A stretch of DNA of 64,000 nucleotides from an uncultured Mycoplasmatota bacterium (GCA_900547775.1 URHW01000001.1:62001-126000); one strand, 5' to 3'; counted from the stretch's first letter, positions 34,423 through 43,488 are shown. The notes: generated from the sequence alone by a model not told the origin. A program made the numbers and translations.

Positions 34423-35396
34423 TACATCATATCCTTAAATAGCCCGTAGATATATTCTTCTATATCGAATGGTTTTAGATCATTTATCTGCTCGCCAAGG
34501 CCAATGTATTTTACTGGAAGAGATGTTTCTTCTTTGATTGCAAGAACGATTCCACCTTTGGCTGTGCCATCCATTTTGGTTAAAACTATACCAGTTATGT
34601 TAGTGATTTCTTTAAAGCTTTTGGCTTGACTGATTCCGTTTTGACCGGTTGTAGCGTCAATTATTAGAAGTGTTTCATGAGGAGCACCAGGAATAAGTTT
34701 ACCAATTACTTTATTTATTTTTTCTAGTTCTTTCATTAAACCTATTTTATTTTGAAGTCTACCAGCGGTATCTATAAGGATAATGTCAGCATTTTCTTCT
34801 TTGGCTTTTTCTAGTCCATCATAGATGACACTTGCTGGGTCAGCATTTTCTTTACCAACGAATAGTGAGTTTGTTCTATCTGCCCATTCTTTTAACTGCT
34901 CTACAGCACCTGCTCTAAAGGTATCTGCTGCAACTAGCAAGACTTTTTTATTTTGGTTGTTAAAGAGGTTTGCAAGTTTACCAATTGTGGTAGTTTTACC
35001 TACTCCATTAACACCAACCATTAGAATTACAGTTGGGCCATCTGTTTGGATATTTATTTTATCTGTTAGAAAGTCTTCTTTAACGTAAATCATGAATAGT
35101 TCATCAACGATGACTTCTTTTAGTTCTTCTGTACTTGTGATATTTTCACTTTTAACACGTTTTTTTAGTTTGTCAGTAAAGTCCATGACTGTTTTAATGC
35201 CGATGTCTGCTTTGATTAAAATATTTTCTAATTCGTCAAAATATTCGTCTGTTACTTTAGTGTATTTGTGTCCAAGAATAGATAAACTGCTTATAAATTC
35301 AGTTCTACTTTTTTCTAGACCTTTATCGTATGTTTCACGATTATCGTTAGTTTCTTTTCCTTTAAAGATTTCTTTAAATTTGTTAAATAATCCCAT
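34422..35396 (-). CDS. ftsY: FtsY, SRP receptor GTPase
   Basis: 324 residues. Short charged N-terminus, helical N domain, then the G domain with GVNGVGKTTTIGKL (128-141), DTFRAGAVEQL, DTAGRLQNK, TKMDGTAKGG and the C-terminal KYIGLGEQINDLKPF. It docks SRP-ribosome complexes at the membrane. RBS AGGTGAT. Upstream of it is the queH-prepilin gene. Confidence 0.97.
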   Translation of the reverse strand: MGLFNKFKEIFKGKETNDNRETYDKGLEKSRTEFISSLSILGHKYTKVTDEYFDELENILIKADIGIKTVMDFTDKLKKRVKSENITSTEELKEVIVDELFMIYVKEDFLTDKINIQTDGPTVILMVGVNGVGKTTTIGKLANLFNNQNKKVLLVAADTFRAGAVEQLKEWADRTNSLFVGKENADPASVIYDGLEKAKEENADIILIDTAGRLQNKIGLMKELEKINKVIGKLIPGAPHETLLIIDATTGQNGISQAKSFKEITNITGIVLTKMDGTAKGGIVLAIKEETSLPVKYIGLGEQINDLKPFDIEEYIYGLFKDMM

Positions 35397-35400
35397 GTTA

Positions 35401-35820
35401 TCACCTACATTCTATATTGCTTCCATCTGCTTCGGGATTGGCGTTATTTATTTTTAGGGTTACTGTACCAGAGCACTGCTCATCGTAGTCAGTTAAGTAG
35501 TTGTATTTTTTTAGAATATCCATTGATACTTCGATGCCACCTTTTAAGGCATTTCTTGTGCTTAGACAGTAAGATTCACCTTGAGTTTCAGTTAAGATGT
35601 TTTCCGTTTTTAAGATGTTTAGAGCTTCACTATCACATGTGTTTAAGTCTGTTATAAGTAGTAAAGCACTTTCTTCAGCGTTTTTGATATTCATTTTTCT
35701 TAGGGCATCTTTGGAATTTGATAGTTGTTTAGTTACTGCTGGTATTACTATAACCATGATGATTCCTAAAACAGCAATTACAGAGATGAGTTCTACTAAG
35801 GTAAATCCTTTTTGTTTCAT
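35401..35820 (-). CDS. ComGC-like type IV prepilin (internal start within queH frame)
   Basis: 139 residues from ATG 35820, preceded at ideal spacing by AAGGAGG. The type III leader MKQKG^FTLVEL with Glu at +5 and a hydrophobic helix are those of prepilins processed by PilD/ComC peptidase. The rest has two Cys pairs (LNTCDSE, ESYCLS, DEQCSG, IECR), pointing to disulfides. It is not adjacent to other pilus genes here. Likely a competence or T4P minor pilin. Confidence 0.8.
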   Translation of the reverse strand: MKQKGFTLVELISVIAVLGIIMVIVIPAVTKQLSNSKDALRKMNIKNAEESALLLITDLNTCDSEALNILKTENILTETQGESYCLSTRNALKGGIEVSMDILKKYNYLTDYDEQCSGTVTLKINNANPEADGSNIECR

Positions 35821-36402
35821 ACGTTCCTCCTTACTATATATACAGCCACAATAGTCTTGTCTATATAGATTATATTTTTTAGATAGTTCAATGCTTCTTT
35901 TATAGCCTTCTTCTTTTTTGAAGTCTGCTGGCAAAAAGTTAATACCTTCTTTTTCGGCTTCTTTAAAACCAATTTTGTTGATAAGTTCACTGTTTTTATG
36001 AGGACTTACAGTTAATGTTGTACCGAAGTAATCAAAGTTATTTTCTTTAGCAAGTTTGGCGGTTTTAGATAATCTTAGCATAAAGCATAGGGTACATCTT
36101 GCCCCACCTTCTTTTTCTTCCTCGGTTCCTTTGATTTTTTCGTGATAGATATCATTATCATAATCACAGTCCATGTATTTAATATTTAACTCTTTAAGAA
36201 GTCTTATTTGTTCAGATTTTCTTTTTTCGTATTCTTCTTTTGGTTCAATGTTTGGATTATAATATAGGACAGTTATATCAAAATATGATTTTAATCTTTC
36301 AATAACACTTGATGAACATGGCCCACAGCAACTATGCAAGAGGATTGTTTTTTTATTATCAAATGTTTTTATTATTTTTTTCATTTCTTCATTGTAGTTC
36401 AT
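35401..36402 (-). CDS. queH: QueH epoxyqueuosine reductase running in frame into a prepilin
   Basis: 333 residues in one frame. Residues 1-194 are QueH: LLHSCCGPCSSSV, ARCTLCFMLRL and QDYCGCIYS supply the Cys that bind the Fe-S cluster and catalyse epoxyqueuosine reduction in tRNA. No stop follows: the frame continues through SKEER into KQKGFTLVELISVIAVLG, a type IV prepilin. An AAGGAGG ribosome site within the SKEE codons and an ATG at 35820 would give the pilin alone. So the product may be a fusion, two proteins, or both. RBS GAGGAG at the queH start. Confidence 0.85.
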   Translation of the reverse strand: MNYNEEMKKIIKTFDNKKTILLHSCCGPCSSSVIERLKSYFDITVLYYNPNIEPKEEYEKRKSEQIRLLKELNIKYMDCDYDNDIYHEKIKGTEEEKEGGARCTLCFMLRLSKTAKLAKENNFDYFGTTLTVSPHKNSELINKIGFKEAEKEGINFLPADFKKEEGYKRSIELSKKYNLYRQDYCGCIYSKEERMKQKGFTLVELISVIAVLGIIMVIVIPAVTKQLSNSKDALRKMNIKNAEESALLLITDLNTCDSEALNILKTENILTETQGESYCLSTRNALKGGIEVSMDILKKYNYLTDYDEQCSGTVTLKINNANPEADGSNIECR

Positions 36403-36404
36403 AT

Positions 36405-37118
36405 TTACTCCTCATAAAGTGTTAATACATATCTTTCATAGTTACCACTATCTAGGTTTAGGACACCTTTTTTATCTTTAAGACTTGCATATATTTGATT
36501 ATAATAAGATAAGACGTTACATTTTTTGACGTTTATGTAGACAGTATTTCCGTCTTTCATTTTTAGTTTGAATCTGGTACTATCTATTGTTTCGCCTGTT
36601 TCATTTTTACTTGGTGAATATTCGATTTCACTGATGTCAGCGATAATATCTTCGTCTAGTTTGCCCAATTCTTCGGCAAAGTTTTTTAAAACGTCTTCTG
36701 GGGTGTAATTATTTAACTGAGGCACTCCTAGAAAGTTCTTATCATTTATATAGGTTCCATTTGATAGAAGATAACTTTGATTGGTTAAGTTATATGCGAC
36801 TACTTTTTCTTCAGTAACATTGATTGTTATTTGAAATTTGAAATTTTTCTTAATTTGTACATCTTTTATAAACGGATTTTGTTTTAAGGTTTTAGTAATT
36901 TTTGATTTGTTGATGCTTATAAATGATGGATAGTTTTTAAGGTTTGCTGCTTCGATTATTTCGTAGTCTTTTACTTCTTTGTTTCCAGTTATGATTATAT
37001 TTTTAACTGGTCTTTTTAAAAGGTAATATGTTCCATTTATGACTAGATAAACTAGTAAAATGAGAATTAAAAATTTTTTAAAATTAAATTTTCTTTTAAC
37101 TACCTTTTTAGTTTTCAT
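36405..37118 (-). CDS. divIB: DivIB/FtsQ division protein
   Basis: 237 residues. Short basic cytosolic tail, one membrane helix (about 14-31), POTRA-like start IIITGNKEVKDYEIIEAANL, then beta domain with FIKDVQIKKNFKFQITINVTEEK. Bacillota name DivIB; member of the DivIB-FtsL-DivIC complex. RBS AAAGGAG. Sits between murG and queH. Confidence 0.88.
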   Translation of the reverse strand: MKTKKVVKRKFNFKKFLILILLVYLVINGTYYLLKRPVKNIIITGNKEVKDYEIIEAANLKNYPSFISINKSKITKTLKQNPFIKDVQIKKNFKFQITINVTEEKVVAYNLTNQSYLLSNGTYINDKNFLGVPQLNNYTPEDVLKNFAEELGKLDEDIIADISEIEYSPSKNETGETIDSTRFKLKMKDGNTVYINVKKCNVLSYYNQIYASLKDKKGVLNLDSGNYERYVLTLYEE

Positions 37119-37129
37119 GTTTTCTCCTT

Positions 37130-38203
37130 TTATTCTTTAATTAATTCTTTGATTTTTTCATATATTAGAGTACTACTGTTATCAATGCTCATTTTTTTTG
37201 CGTTTTCGCTTATTTCTTTGTATAGTTTTTCGTTTGTTAGAAGTTTATTTATTTCTTCTTTTAGTTTGTCTTTTGTTAAATCTTTTTCTTCAATCATGAT
37301 ACCGGCATTTGCATCACTTAAACTTTTAGCATTGTAATATTGGTGATTATTTGCGACATATGGGCTTGGAATAAGAATGCTTGGTTTACCTAAAGCCATT
37401 ATTTCACTTATAACACTTGCTCCTGCTCTTGTTACTAGAATGTCGATGTCTTTAATTAAAGCACTCATATTATCGATGTATGGCACTATGTGAACATTTT
37501 TAGAGAAGTCTTTAGGAAATGCATCAAAGTAACTTTTACCAGTAACGTATATAACGTCGTAGTTTTCTTCTTTAATACTTCTTAAGTATTCTTCCATTTT
37601 TTTGTTTATAATACCACTACCTAGGCTACCTTGAACGATTAGAACGCATTTATGGTTTAGAGGCACACCAAATTCTTTTTTACTAATTGGTTTTCTGTCA
37701 ATAGCCATTTCACCGCAAGGATTACCGGATAGGAAGGCATTATTGCCAAAATATTTTAAAGTGTCTTTAAATGATACACCAATAAGGTCTACTTTTTTAC
37801 TTAATACTTTGTTGCTTTTTCCTGGAATGCTATTTTGTTCGTGGATAAATGTTTTGATTTTTAGTTTTCTAGCGGCTCTTAGAACTGGAAATGTTACATA
37901 GCCACCTACTCCAATGACTATATCCGGTTTAAATTCTTTCATTATTTTCAAACATTTCTTTTCAGCTTTTAAAATTAGGCCAATATTTTTAATGTCTCTT
38001 TTAATCATCGTTTTACTGAAACCGTAGATTTCGATACTTTCATATTTGATATTTTCTTTTGGCACAATATCTTTTTCCATACGATTGTGAGTACCAATGT
38101 AAAGAATATCACTATTTGGTTCTTTTTCTTTTATTTTTTTAACAATTGCTAGGGCAGGATAAATATGACCCCCTGTACCGCCAGCACTAATTATTACTTT
38201 CAT
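37130..38203 (-). CDS. murG: MurG, lipid II glycosyltransferase
   Basis: 357 residues. ISAGGTGGHIYPALA (first motif), GVGGYVTFPVL, FIHEQNSIPGKSN, QGSLGSGIINK and VTRAGASVISEIMALGKPSIL are all present. Adds GlcNAc to lipid I. RBS AATAGGTGAT; 11 bases before divIB. Confidence 0.97.
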   Translation of the reverse strand: MKVIISAGGTGGHIYPALAIVKKIKEKEPNSDILYIGTHNRMEKDIVPKENIKYESIEIYGFSKTMIKRDIKNIGLILKAEKKCLKIMKEFKPDIVIGVGGYVTFPVLRAARKLKIKTFIHEQNSIPGKSNKVLSKKVDLIGVSFKDTLKYFGNNAFLSGNPCGEMAIDRKPISKKEFGVPLNHKCVLIVQGSLGSGIINKKMEEYLRSIKEENYDVIYVTGKSYFDAFPKDFSKNVHIVPYIDNMSALIKDIDILVTRAGASVISEIMALGKPSILIPSPYVANNHQYYNAKSLSDANAGIMIEEKDLTKDKLKEEINKLLTNEKLYKEISENAKKMSIDNSSTLIYEKIKELIKE

Positions 38204-38244
38204 GTAATCACCTATTTCTATTATATAATAAATACCTCTTTTTT

Positions 38245-39003
38245 TTAATTATTTTGTAAGAGTTTATTGTAAAGAGTCTCTAATTCTTCGTTTTTGATAA
38301 GGGAAAATGGTTTATTTAAGATAGTTTCATCAATATTAAGGCCATTTACAATTTCTTTTGCTTCTTTTTGGGTGAGATTATCTCTAATTATTAAACTTTC
38401 AATAATCGCATTTTTGCATTTTTTATGATCTAAGTTATAGATTTTTTGAAATAGTTCCTCTATTTTTGTTAGTTCTTTTTTGGGTGTTAATCTAACTAGA
38501 CAAGATGTTACCCTAGGTGATGGATTAAAGGCTTCTTTAGGAACGTCAATTATTTTTTCAATATTAAAGAAGACGTTAGTCATTAAACTTAAATATGTGA
38601 TTTTTTTATCAATGACATTCATGCAGTAATTTTTCCCCATCATCATAATTAGTTCATCAAAGTTCTCTTTGGTTAGTTTTTTTATGAAGGGCTCAATGAT
38701 ACTGTATGGGATGCTAGTGATGATTTTATTTACTTTAGGCCATGGTTCTTTGATGGCATCGCCAATAATGATGTTTATATTTGGTATTTCTTTTAAGTAT
38801 TCTTCTAAACGTTCGTCTTTTTCGATTACTGTAAGTTTTTTTACTTTGGGTGCGATAATTTTTGTTAGAATGCCTTTGCCGGGACCTATTTCTAAGCATA
38901 TATCATTTTTTGTAAGATTAGACGCTTCAATAAATTTATTTATAACTGTTTCACTTACTAGAAAATGTTGGTCCAAATTATCAGTGTTATTTTTAAAGTT
39001 CAT
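38245..39003 (-). CDS. rsmA: RsmA/KsgA-like rRNA adenine dimethyltransferase with SIPY motif
   Basis: 252 residues. LDQHFLV, LEIGPGKGILTKIIA (SAM motif I), VIEKD and EAFNPSPRVTSCLVRL are family marks. The catalytic motif normally NLPY reads TSIPYSI (S97-Y100), replacing the Asn that positions the target adenine. Sequence style (LDQHFLV...NDICLEIGPGKG) recalls archaeal Dim1 as much as bacterial KsgA. Start lies 11 bases inside the end of the Sel1 gene, RBS AAGGAT. Confidence 0.8.
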   Translation of the reverse strand: MNFKNNTDNLDQHFLVSETVINKFIEASNLTKNDICLEIGPGKGILTKIIAPKVKKLTVIEKDERLEEYLKEIPNINIIIGDAIKEPWPKVNKIITSIPYSIIEPFIKKLTKENFDELIMMMGKNYCMNVIDKKITYLSLMTNVFFNIEKIIDVPKEAFNPSPRVTSCLVRLTPKKELTKIEELFQKIYNLDHKKCKNAIIESLIIRDNLTQKEAKEIVNGLNIDETILNKPFSLIKNEELETLYNKLLQNN

Positions 39004-40318
39004 GGTTAATCCTTTCTAGTTCTTCTTTGGCTTTAGTTATGCCGTTATTAAGAGCAATTTTTAAGTACTCTACCCCTTTATTTTTATCTTCTTTGACAAT
39101 TTCATTTGGCGTTAGATAGAAGTATTTTGCAAGATTATAGTAACCATAATAGTATTTTTCCAGAACTGGGGCTTCAATTGATTTTTGATAGTAGAAGAAA
39201 GCTTTTTGGTAGTCTCCTTTTTTCCTTGATATTTCACCTAATTTGTTTAGAGCCCAGCTTTCATTGTTATCTGCTGATAGTTTATAATAGTTTAAGGCTT
39301 TTTCTTCATCGATGTTTTCGTAGTATCTACCAAGATTGTTATAGGCATATACATAACCTAGTTCTGCTGCTTTAGTGTAGCACTCTAGGGCTTTATCAAT
39401 GTCTTTTTTGTTATCTAGAGTAAAGCCATTATAGTAAAAGTTTCCTAGGGTGTTAATAGCGGCAATGCTTCCTAGTTTGATGGCTTTATTAATGTATTCA
39501 TAAGCAAACTCTGTGGTATATCCAGATATCTTTTTATAATAGATAAGGTTAGCTACCATCCATGATGCTTTAGGGTGATTTTTCTTTGCAGCTTTAAGAT
39601 AATAATTAAAGCACGATTCATAGTTTACTTTACCAGTGATTAAGCCGGAGTATTCTAGAGAGCCAAGTTCAGCAAGTGCATACATATTATTTCTTTTAGC
39701 TAGTATTTTAAGTGAATTTATGTAACTTACTCCTTCTTGCAAGTTTATTTGTAAGTATTCAGCAAGTTCTTTACTTTTGATATCTATTTTAGTTTCATAG
39801 TTTGCAAGGGGTTGCTCGTTTTCTAGGATAGCATAGAAAAGAATTAGAACAAATGCATTGTATAAGTCATTTTTTTCATAGTAGTTAATAATTTTATTTA
39901 AGTATTCTTCTTTTATTGATGTATCTGTTTTGGCAATGCTTATTAGGTTATCAATTACTTTTGATAGTCTTTTATTTGAGTTTATTATTTTAAGTGCATC
40001 GTCTTCTTCTGTATAGATTATTTCATCTAAGATGCTTACGATACTTAATACGATTTTAGTTAAGGAGTTTTCATCTTCTTCATATAATTTTTGATAGTCG
40101 TAGTAAATTTTTTTATAGTCCATGCTTATTGCTCTGTATCCAATGCAGTAGTTATTTACGGTTTTAGAACTAATGTCATTTATATTAAAAAGTGAACAAA
40201 ATATTTCGGTTTGAATGCTTGTCAATTTGTTTGTGGAGTTTTTTTTGATTGAATTAAAGAGATTACCTAGTGATAGATAGTCTTTACCTTCATTCATTTT
40301 AATAAATGCTTTTTTCAT
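38993..40318 (-). CDS. Sel1-repeat protein
   Basis: 441 residues from ATG 40318, preceded by AAAGGAGG; an upstream ATG at 40348 lacks a site. N-terminal helical domain, then about six Sel1/TPR-like repeats from residue 220: ALAELGSLEYSG, CFNYYLKAAKKNHPKASWMVANL, AAINTLGNFYYNG, ALECYTKAAELGYVYAYNNLGRYYE, and so on. Protein-protein scaffold; role unknown. Confidence 0.8.
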   Translation of the reverse strand: MKKAFIKMNEGKDYLSLGNLFNSIKKNSTNKLTSIQTEIFCSLFNINDISSKTVNNYCIGYRAISMDYKKIYYDYQKLYEEDENSLTKIVLSIVSILDEIIYTEEDDALKIINSNKRLSKVIDNLISIAKTDTSIKEEYLNKIINYYEKNDLYNAFVLILFYAILENEQPLANYETKIDIKSKELAEYLQINLQEGVSYINSLKILAKRNNMYALAELGSLEYSGLITGKVNYESCFNYYLKAAKKNHPKASWMVANLIYYKKISGYTTEFAYEYINKAIKLGSIAAINTLGNFYYNGFTLDNKKDIDKALECYTKAAELGYVYAYNNLGRYYENIDEEKALNYYKLSADNNESWALNKLGEISRKKGDYQKAFFYYQKSIEAPVLEKYYYGYYNLAKYFYLTPNEIVKEDKNKGVEYLKIALNNGITKAKEELERINHEL

Positions 40319-40447
40319 GTGACCTCCTTTGCACATATATTTTAGCATATTTTTCTTAATTTTGTTAGGGGTGTGGAATTTACGTGGAATACCTTTATTT
40401 ATATAAATGAAGTCTTTTTAATATAATTTTATTGGAAAGGAAAAATT

Positions 40448-41680
40448 ATGAAGAAGATAATTAAAAATTATAAACAATCTATTATATTGATAGGTTCACT
40501 TATTATAGGTACAATCGTTGGATTAATATTTAAGGAGAAAGCTACTGTTTTGGAACCACTAGGTACGTTATTTATTAATATGTTACTTGTTGTTGTAGTA
40601 CCACTTATTTTCTTATCTATTACAACGTCAATTGGTAAGATTGATAAACCTAAGAGAGTTGGTAAGATATTAAGGAGTATTATTATAGCATTTGTATTTA
40701 CTTCACTTGTTAGTGTTGTTATTGGACTTACTTCACTTAAAATAAGACTTGTTGATAGTGGTGATGCCAAGAAGATTACGGCTTTACTTGATGAGTCTAC
40801 AGAGGTAAGTGATGATGCTTCTGTACTTGATAAGTTAGTTAATTCAGTAAGTACTAATGATTTTGTTAATTTACTTAGTAAGAATAATATTCTAGCTCTT
40901 ATTGTTATTTCTATTTTAAGTGGTCTTGCAATTAATAAGAGTGGTGAGAAAGGAAAGAGTTTTCTTAAAGTATTAGATAGTGCTTATGAGGTATTACAGA
41001 ATCTTATAAAGATACTTATGTATTATGCACCAATTGGACTTGGATGTTATTTTGCATCATTTACGGGTACGTTTGGAGCAAGTGTTACACAAGGATTTGT
41101 TAAGATGCTTGTAATATATACGATACTAGTTCTATTTGTATATTTTGTTATTTATAGTTTATATGCTTATATGGCAGCTGGTAAGATTGGAGTTAAGAAA
41201 TACTGGGCTAATATTATTCCTGCTAGTGTTACTGCTCTATCTACATGTAGTTCTGCTGCATCTATACCAGTTAATACTGAGTGTGCTAAGAAAATTGGTG
41301 TTAGTGAAGATATTGCTAGTCCAACTATTACACTTGGAACATCATTTCATAAGGATGGTTCTATTATAGGTAGTGTATTTAAGATTATGTTCTTAGTTTA
41401 TTTATTTGATATGCCAGTTAGTGGAATTAAAGTTTTAGGTGTATCATTACTTGCTACTATTTTAGTTACTGCTGTACCTATTGGTGGTGGTACTATATCA
41501 GAGATGCTTATTTTAAAACTTATGGGATTTCCAGTAGCAGCACTACCAATTCTTACTATTATTGCTACGATAATTGATGCGCCAGCTACTCTTTTAAATG
41601 TTACTGGTGACTGTGCTAGTTCTATGTTAGTATCTAGAATGGTTGATGGTAAAGACTCATTAAAAAAAGAACTTGAATAA
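40448..41680 (+). CDS. Dicarboxylate/amino acid:cation symporter (SstT/GltP family)
   Basis: 410 residues, eight or more membrane helices. The reentrant-loop serine motif LSTCSSAASIPVN (264-276) and the conserved VVVPLIFLSITTSI and FHKDGSIIGSV segments define the DAACS family (Glu/Asp/Ser/Thr carriers); the STCSSAA form is seen in Ser/Thr carriers. RBS GGAAAGG. The 3' end carries the promoter for the antisense RNA that follows. Confidence 0.85.
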   Translation: MKKIIKNYKQSIILIGSLIIGTIVGLIFKEKATVLEPLGTLFINMLLVVVVPLIFLSITTSIGKIDKPKRVGKILRSIIIAFVFTSLVSVVIGLTSLKIRLVDSGDAKKITALLDESTEVSDDASVLDKLVNSVSTNDFVNLLSKNNILALIVISILSGLAINKSGEKGKSFLKVLDSAYEVLQNLIKILMYYAPIGLGCYFASFTGTFGASVTQGFVKMLVIYTILVLFVYFVIYSLYAYMAAGKIGVKKYWANIIPASVTALSTCSSAASIPVNTECAKKIGVSEDIASPTITLGTSFHKDGSIIGSVFKIMFLVYLFDMPVSGIKVLGVSLLATILVTAVPIGGGTISEMLILKLMGFPVAALPILTIIATIIDAPATLLNVTGDCASSMLVSRMVDGKDSLKKELE

Positions 41681-41702
41681 AAAAAGCACTTTGTAGTATA
41701 AT
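41673..41702 (+). promoter_or_regulatory. Promoter of the antitoxin RNA
   Basis: TTGAAT (41673-41678, inside the symporter stop region) and TATAAT (41697-41702), spacer 18. Confidence 0.7.
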
Positions 41703-41708
41703 TAATTT

Positions 41709-41796
41709 AAGGAAGAGCACTAACCCCTGAAAGTTAGGCTTCTCCACTATTGTGTTTTGAAGCTACTTAACAGGTTAGTTAGTAGCTTCTTTTTTT
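41709..41796 (+). ncRNA. Putative type I antitoxin RNA (RNA II)
   Basis: About 87 nt from a start near 41709 to the T run after a 9-bp hairpin (GAAGCTACT/AGTAGCTTC). It carries GTTAGGCTTCTCC (41733-41745), repeated inverted at the 5' end of the toxin mRNA, and ACCCCT, complementary to the toxin Shine-Dalgarno. It runs antisense to the 3' part of the toxin transcript. Inferred from sequence arrangement alone. Confidence 0.65.
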
Positions 41797-41797
41797 A
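41759..41797 (+). terminator. Terminator of the antitoxin RNA
   Basis: GAAGCTACT (41759-41767) with AGTAGCTTC (41781-41789), then seven Ts. Confidence 0.85.
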
Positions 41798-41878
41798 ATA
41801 TTTTATAGTGATTATAAAAATTATCAAAAGGATTACTAAGATGCATAACAATTGAAGTATTTCTTTAATTTGTTTCAT
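41795..41878 (-). CDS. Small hydrophobic type I toxin peptide (Fst/Ldr-like)
   Basis: 27 residues: MKQIKEILQLLCILVI then LLIIFIITIKY, a charged amphipathic start followed by one membrane helix and a short charged tail. SD AAAGGGG lies 10 bases upstream. In the mRNA leader, CTCCTTTTACA (41905-41915) pairs for 11 bp with TGTGAAAGGGG (41887-41897), sequestering the SD. A 13-base inverted repeat (41733-41745 and 41914-41926) allows the 5' leader to fold onto the transcript's 3' region. Architecture matches Fst/RNA II-type toxin-antitoxin loci. Too short for standard gene finding. Confidence 0.75.
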   Translation of the reverse strand: MKQIKEILQLLCILVILLIIFIITIKY

Positions 41879-41946
41879 CTTTTCATCACCCCTTTCACAC
41901 TTAAAATGTAAAAGGAGAAGCCTAACATAGTACCCTTCAATGAGGT

Positions 41947-41975
41947 ATAATAGCATAATTATTAAACTAGTGCAA
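41947..41975 (-). promoter_or_regulatory. Promoter of the toxin mRNA
   Basis: TTGCAC (41970-41975) and TATTAT (41947-41952), spacer 17, start expected near 41940. Confidence 0.7.
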
Positions 41976-42026
41976 ACCCTTTATTTATGCTGGTTTGCAG
42001 ACTTTTAAAATCTGTGATTTTAACAT

Positions 42027-42050
42027 AAAAAACGCCTTAAATGACGTTTT
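42027..42050 (-). terminator. Terminator after murE
   Basis: Minus-strand AAAACGTC/GGCGTTTT stem (one G-T), loop ATTTAA, then T run. Confidence 0.8.
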
Positions 42051-43431
42051 AAATTGTTTTTTCATCACTTATATTTAATGTTTTTAAGTAGTTTTCTACT
42101 TCTTCTTTATCACTGAAGTGATGTTTTTGTTTACCAATAATTTGGTAGTCTTCATGACCTTTTCCTAGTATTAAGAGAGTGTCTCCTGGTTTAATCATGT
42201 TAAGGCCAGAGATGATAGCTTTTCTTCTGTCTGGTTCTACTATGTAGTTTTCTTCAGTTACTCCTTTTAAGATGTCTTTTAGGATATCTAGTTCATTTTC
42301 TTCTCTTGGATTATCATCTGTGAAGATAACGAAGTCTGATAAGTTAGATGCTATGTTTCCCATTATAGGTCTTTTAAGTGGATCACGGTTACCACCACAG
42401 CCAACTATTGTTATGATTTTTCCATTAGTAACTTCTCTATTTGAAGTGATTATTTTTTCAACAGCATCTGGTGTATGCGCATAGTCAATGATTGCTCTAG
42501 CACCATTTACTCCTATTATTTCATTTCTTCCTTTTGGTGGTTTTAATTTAGAAGCACAACTTATAACTTTTGTTGGATCAAATCCCATTGATGTTACTAG
42601 TCCTAGAGAGGTTAAATAGTTGTAAATATTAAACTCACATAACATGTTTGTTCTTACACCGAATTGTCTGTCAAAATATTTAAACCATATTTTTGTACCA
42701 GTAGCATCTGGTTCATAATCCATAAAAGCAATATCACCAGTTTTACCGATTTTAACTGTGTTTTCTGTTTCAAAATCTTTGGCGTGAGGATCATCATTAT
42801 TTACAATCATCTTTGCTTCTGGTTTTAGGTGTGTAAGAATTTTTTGTTTTGCTTTTAGATATTCCTCCATAGTTTTATGATAATCTAGATGATCTTCAGT
42901 TAGATTGGTAAATGCTGCTACATCGAAGTTAATACCATCTATTCTTCCTAAGGATAAAGCGTGACTACTTACTTCCATTACAATATATTTTACACCTTGT
43001 TCTTTAGCTTCATAAATCAAGTTATAAAGAGTTAGAATGTCAGGTGTTGTGTTTGGTAGTTCTCTTACTAGTTCTCCGTTTATATAAAAACCGATTGTAC
43101 CAATGTATGCAGATGACTCGCCTAGTTCATTTAAGGTTTCACTTGTTAATAATGCAGTTGTTGTTTTTCCATTAGTTCCAGTAATACCAATAAATTTTAG
43201 ATCTTTAAAATCTTTAGAATAATCTTTACTTAAAGTTTCTCTTAGATATTCTGTAGTATCTTTGACAATTAATGTTGGTACTTTATATTCTCCGTGTTCA
43301 GCGACGATGAATCTGGCACCTTTATTAATTGCTTCTTCTATATATTGGTGACCATCAACTGTGTTTCCTTTTATTGCGACAAATGTGTCACCTGGCTCTA
43401 CTAATTTTGAATTTGTTTTAATTTTTAACAT
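42049..43431 (-). CDS. murE: MurE, UDP-MurNAc-tripeptide ligase, DAP type
   Basis: 460 residues from ATG 43431, with GGAGG 8 bases upstream; an ATG 15 bases earlier has no site. VGITGTNGKTTTALL (ATP site), NLTEDHLDYH, GRNEIIG and FTDDNPREENE are seen. DNPR at the amino-acid site is the meso-diaminopimelate pattern (Lys enzymes differ), so the wall is probably DAP-type. Separated from other mur genes by the symporter and toxin locus. Confidence 0.95.
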   Translation of the reverse strand: MLKIKTNSKLVEPGDTFVAIKGNTVDGHQYIEEAINKGARFIVAEHGEYKVPTLIVKDTTEYLRETLSKDYSKDFKDLKFIGITGTNGKTTTALLTSETLNELGESSAYIGTIGFYINGELVRELPNTTPDILTLYNLIYEAKEQGVKYIVMEVSSHALSLGRIDGINFDVAAFTNLTEDHLDYHKTMEEYLKAKQKILTHLKPEAKMIVNNDDPHAKDFETENTVKIGKTGDIAFMDYEPDATGTKIWFKYFDRQFGVRTNMLCEFNIYNYLTSLGLVTSMGFDPTKVISCASKLKPPKGRNEIIGVNGARAIIDYAHTPDAVEKIITSNREVTNGKIITIVGCGGNRDPLKRPIMGNIASNLSDFVIFTDDNPREENELDILKDILKGVTEENYIVEPDRRKAIISGLNMIKPGDTLLILGKGHEDYQIIGKQKHHFSDKEEVENYLKTLNISDEKTI

Positions 43432-43488
43432 ATTTTTTGCCTCCATAATAATTATACGTCTTTTAATAATGGTTTTGCTTTTAGTTAT

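Noticed and set aside
41733..41926. The 13-base inverted repeat as insertion sequence ends
   Set aside because: It encloses no transposase, only the toxin peptide and RNA signals; folding of the toxin mRNA explains it better.
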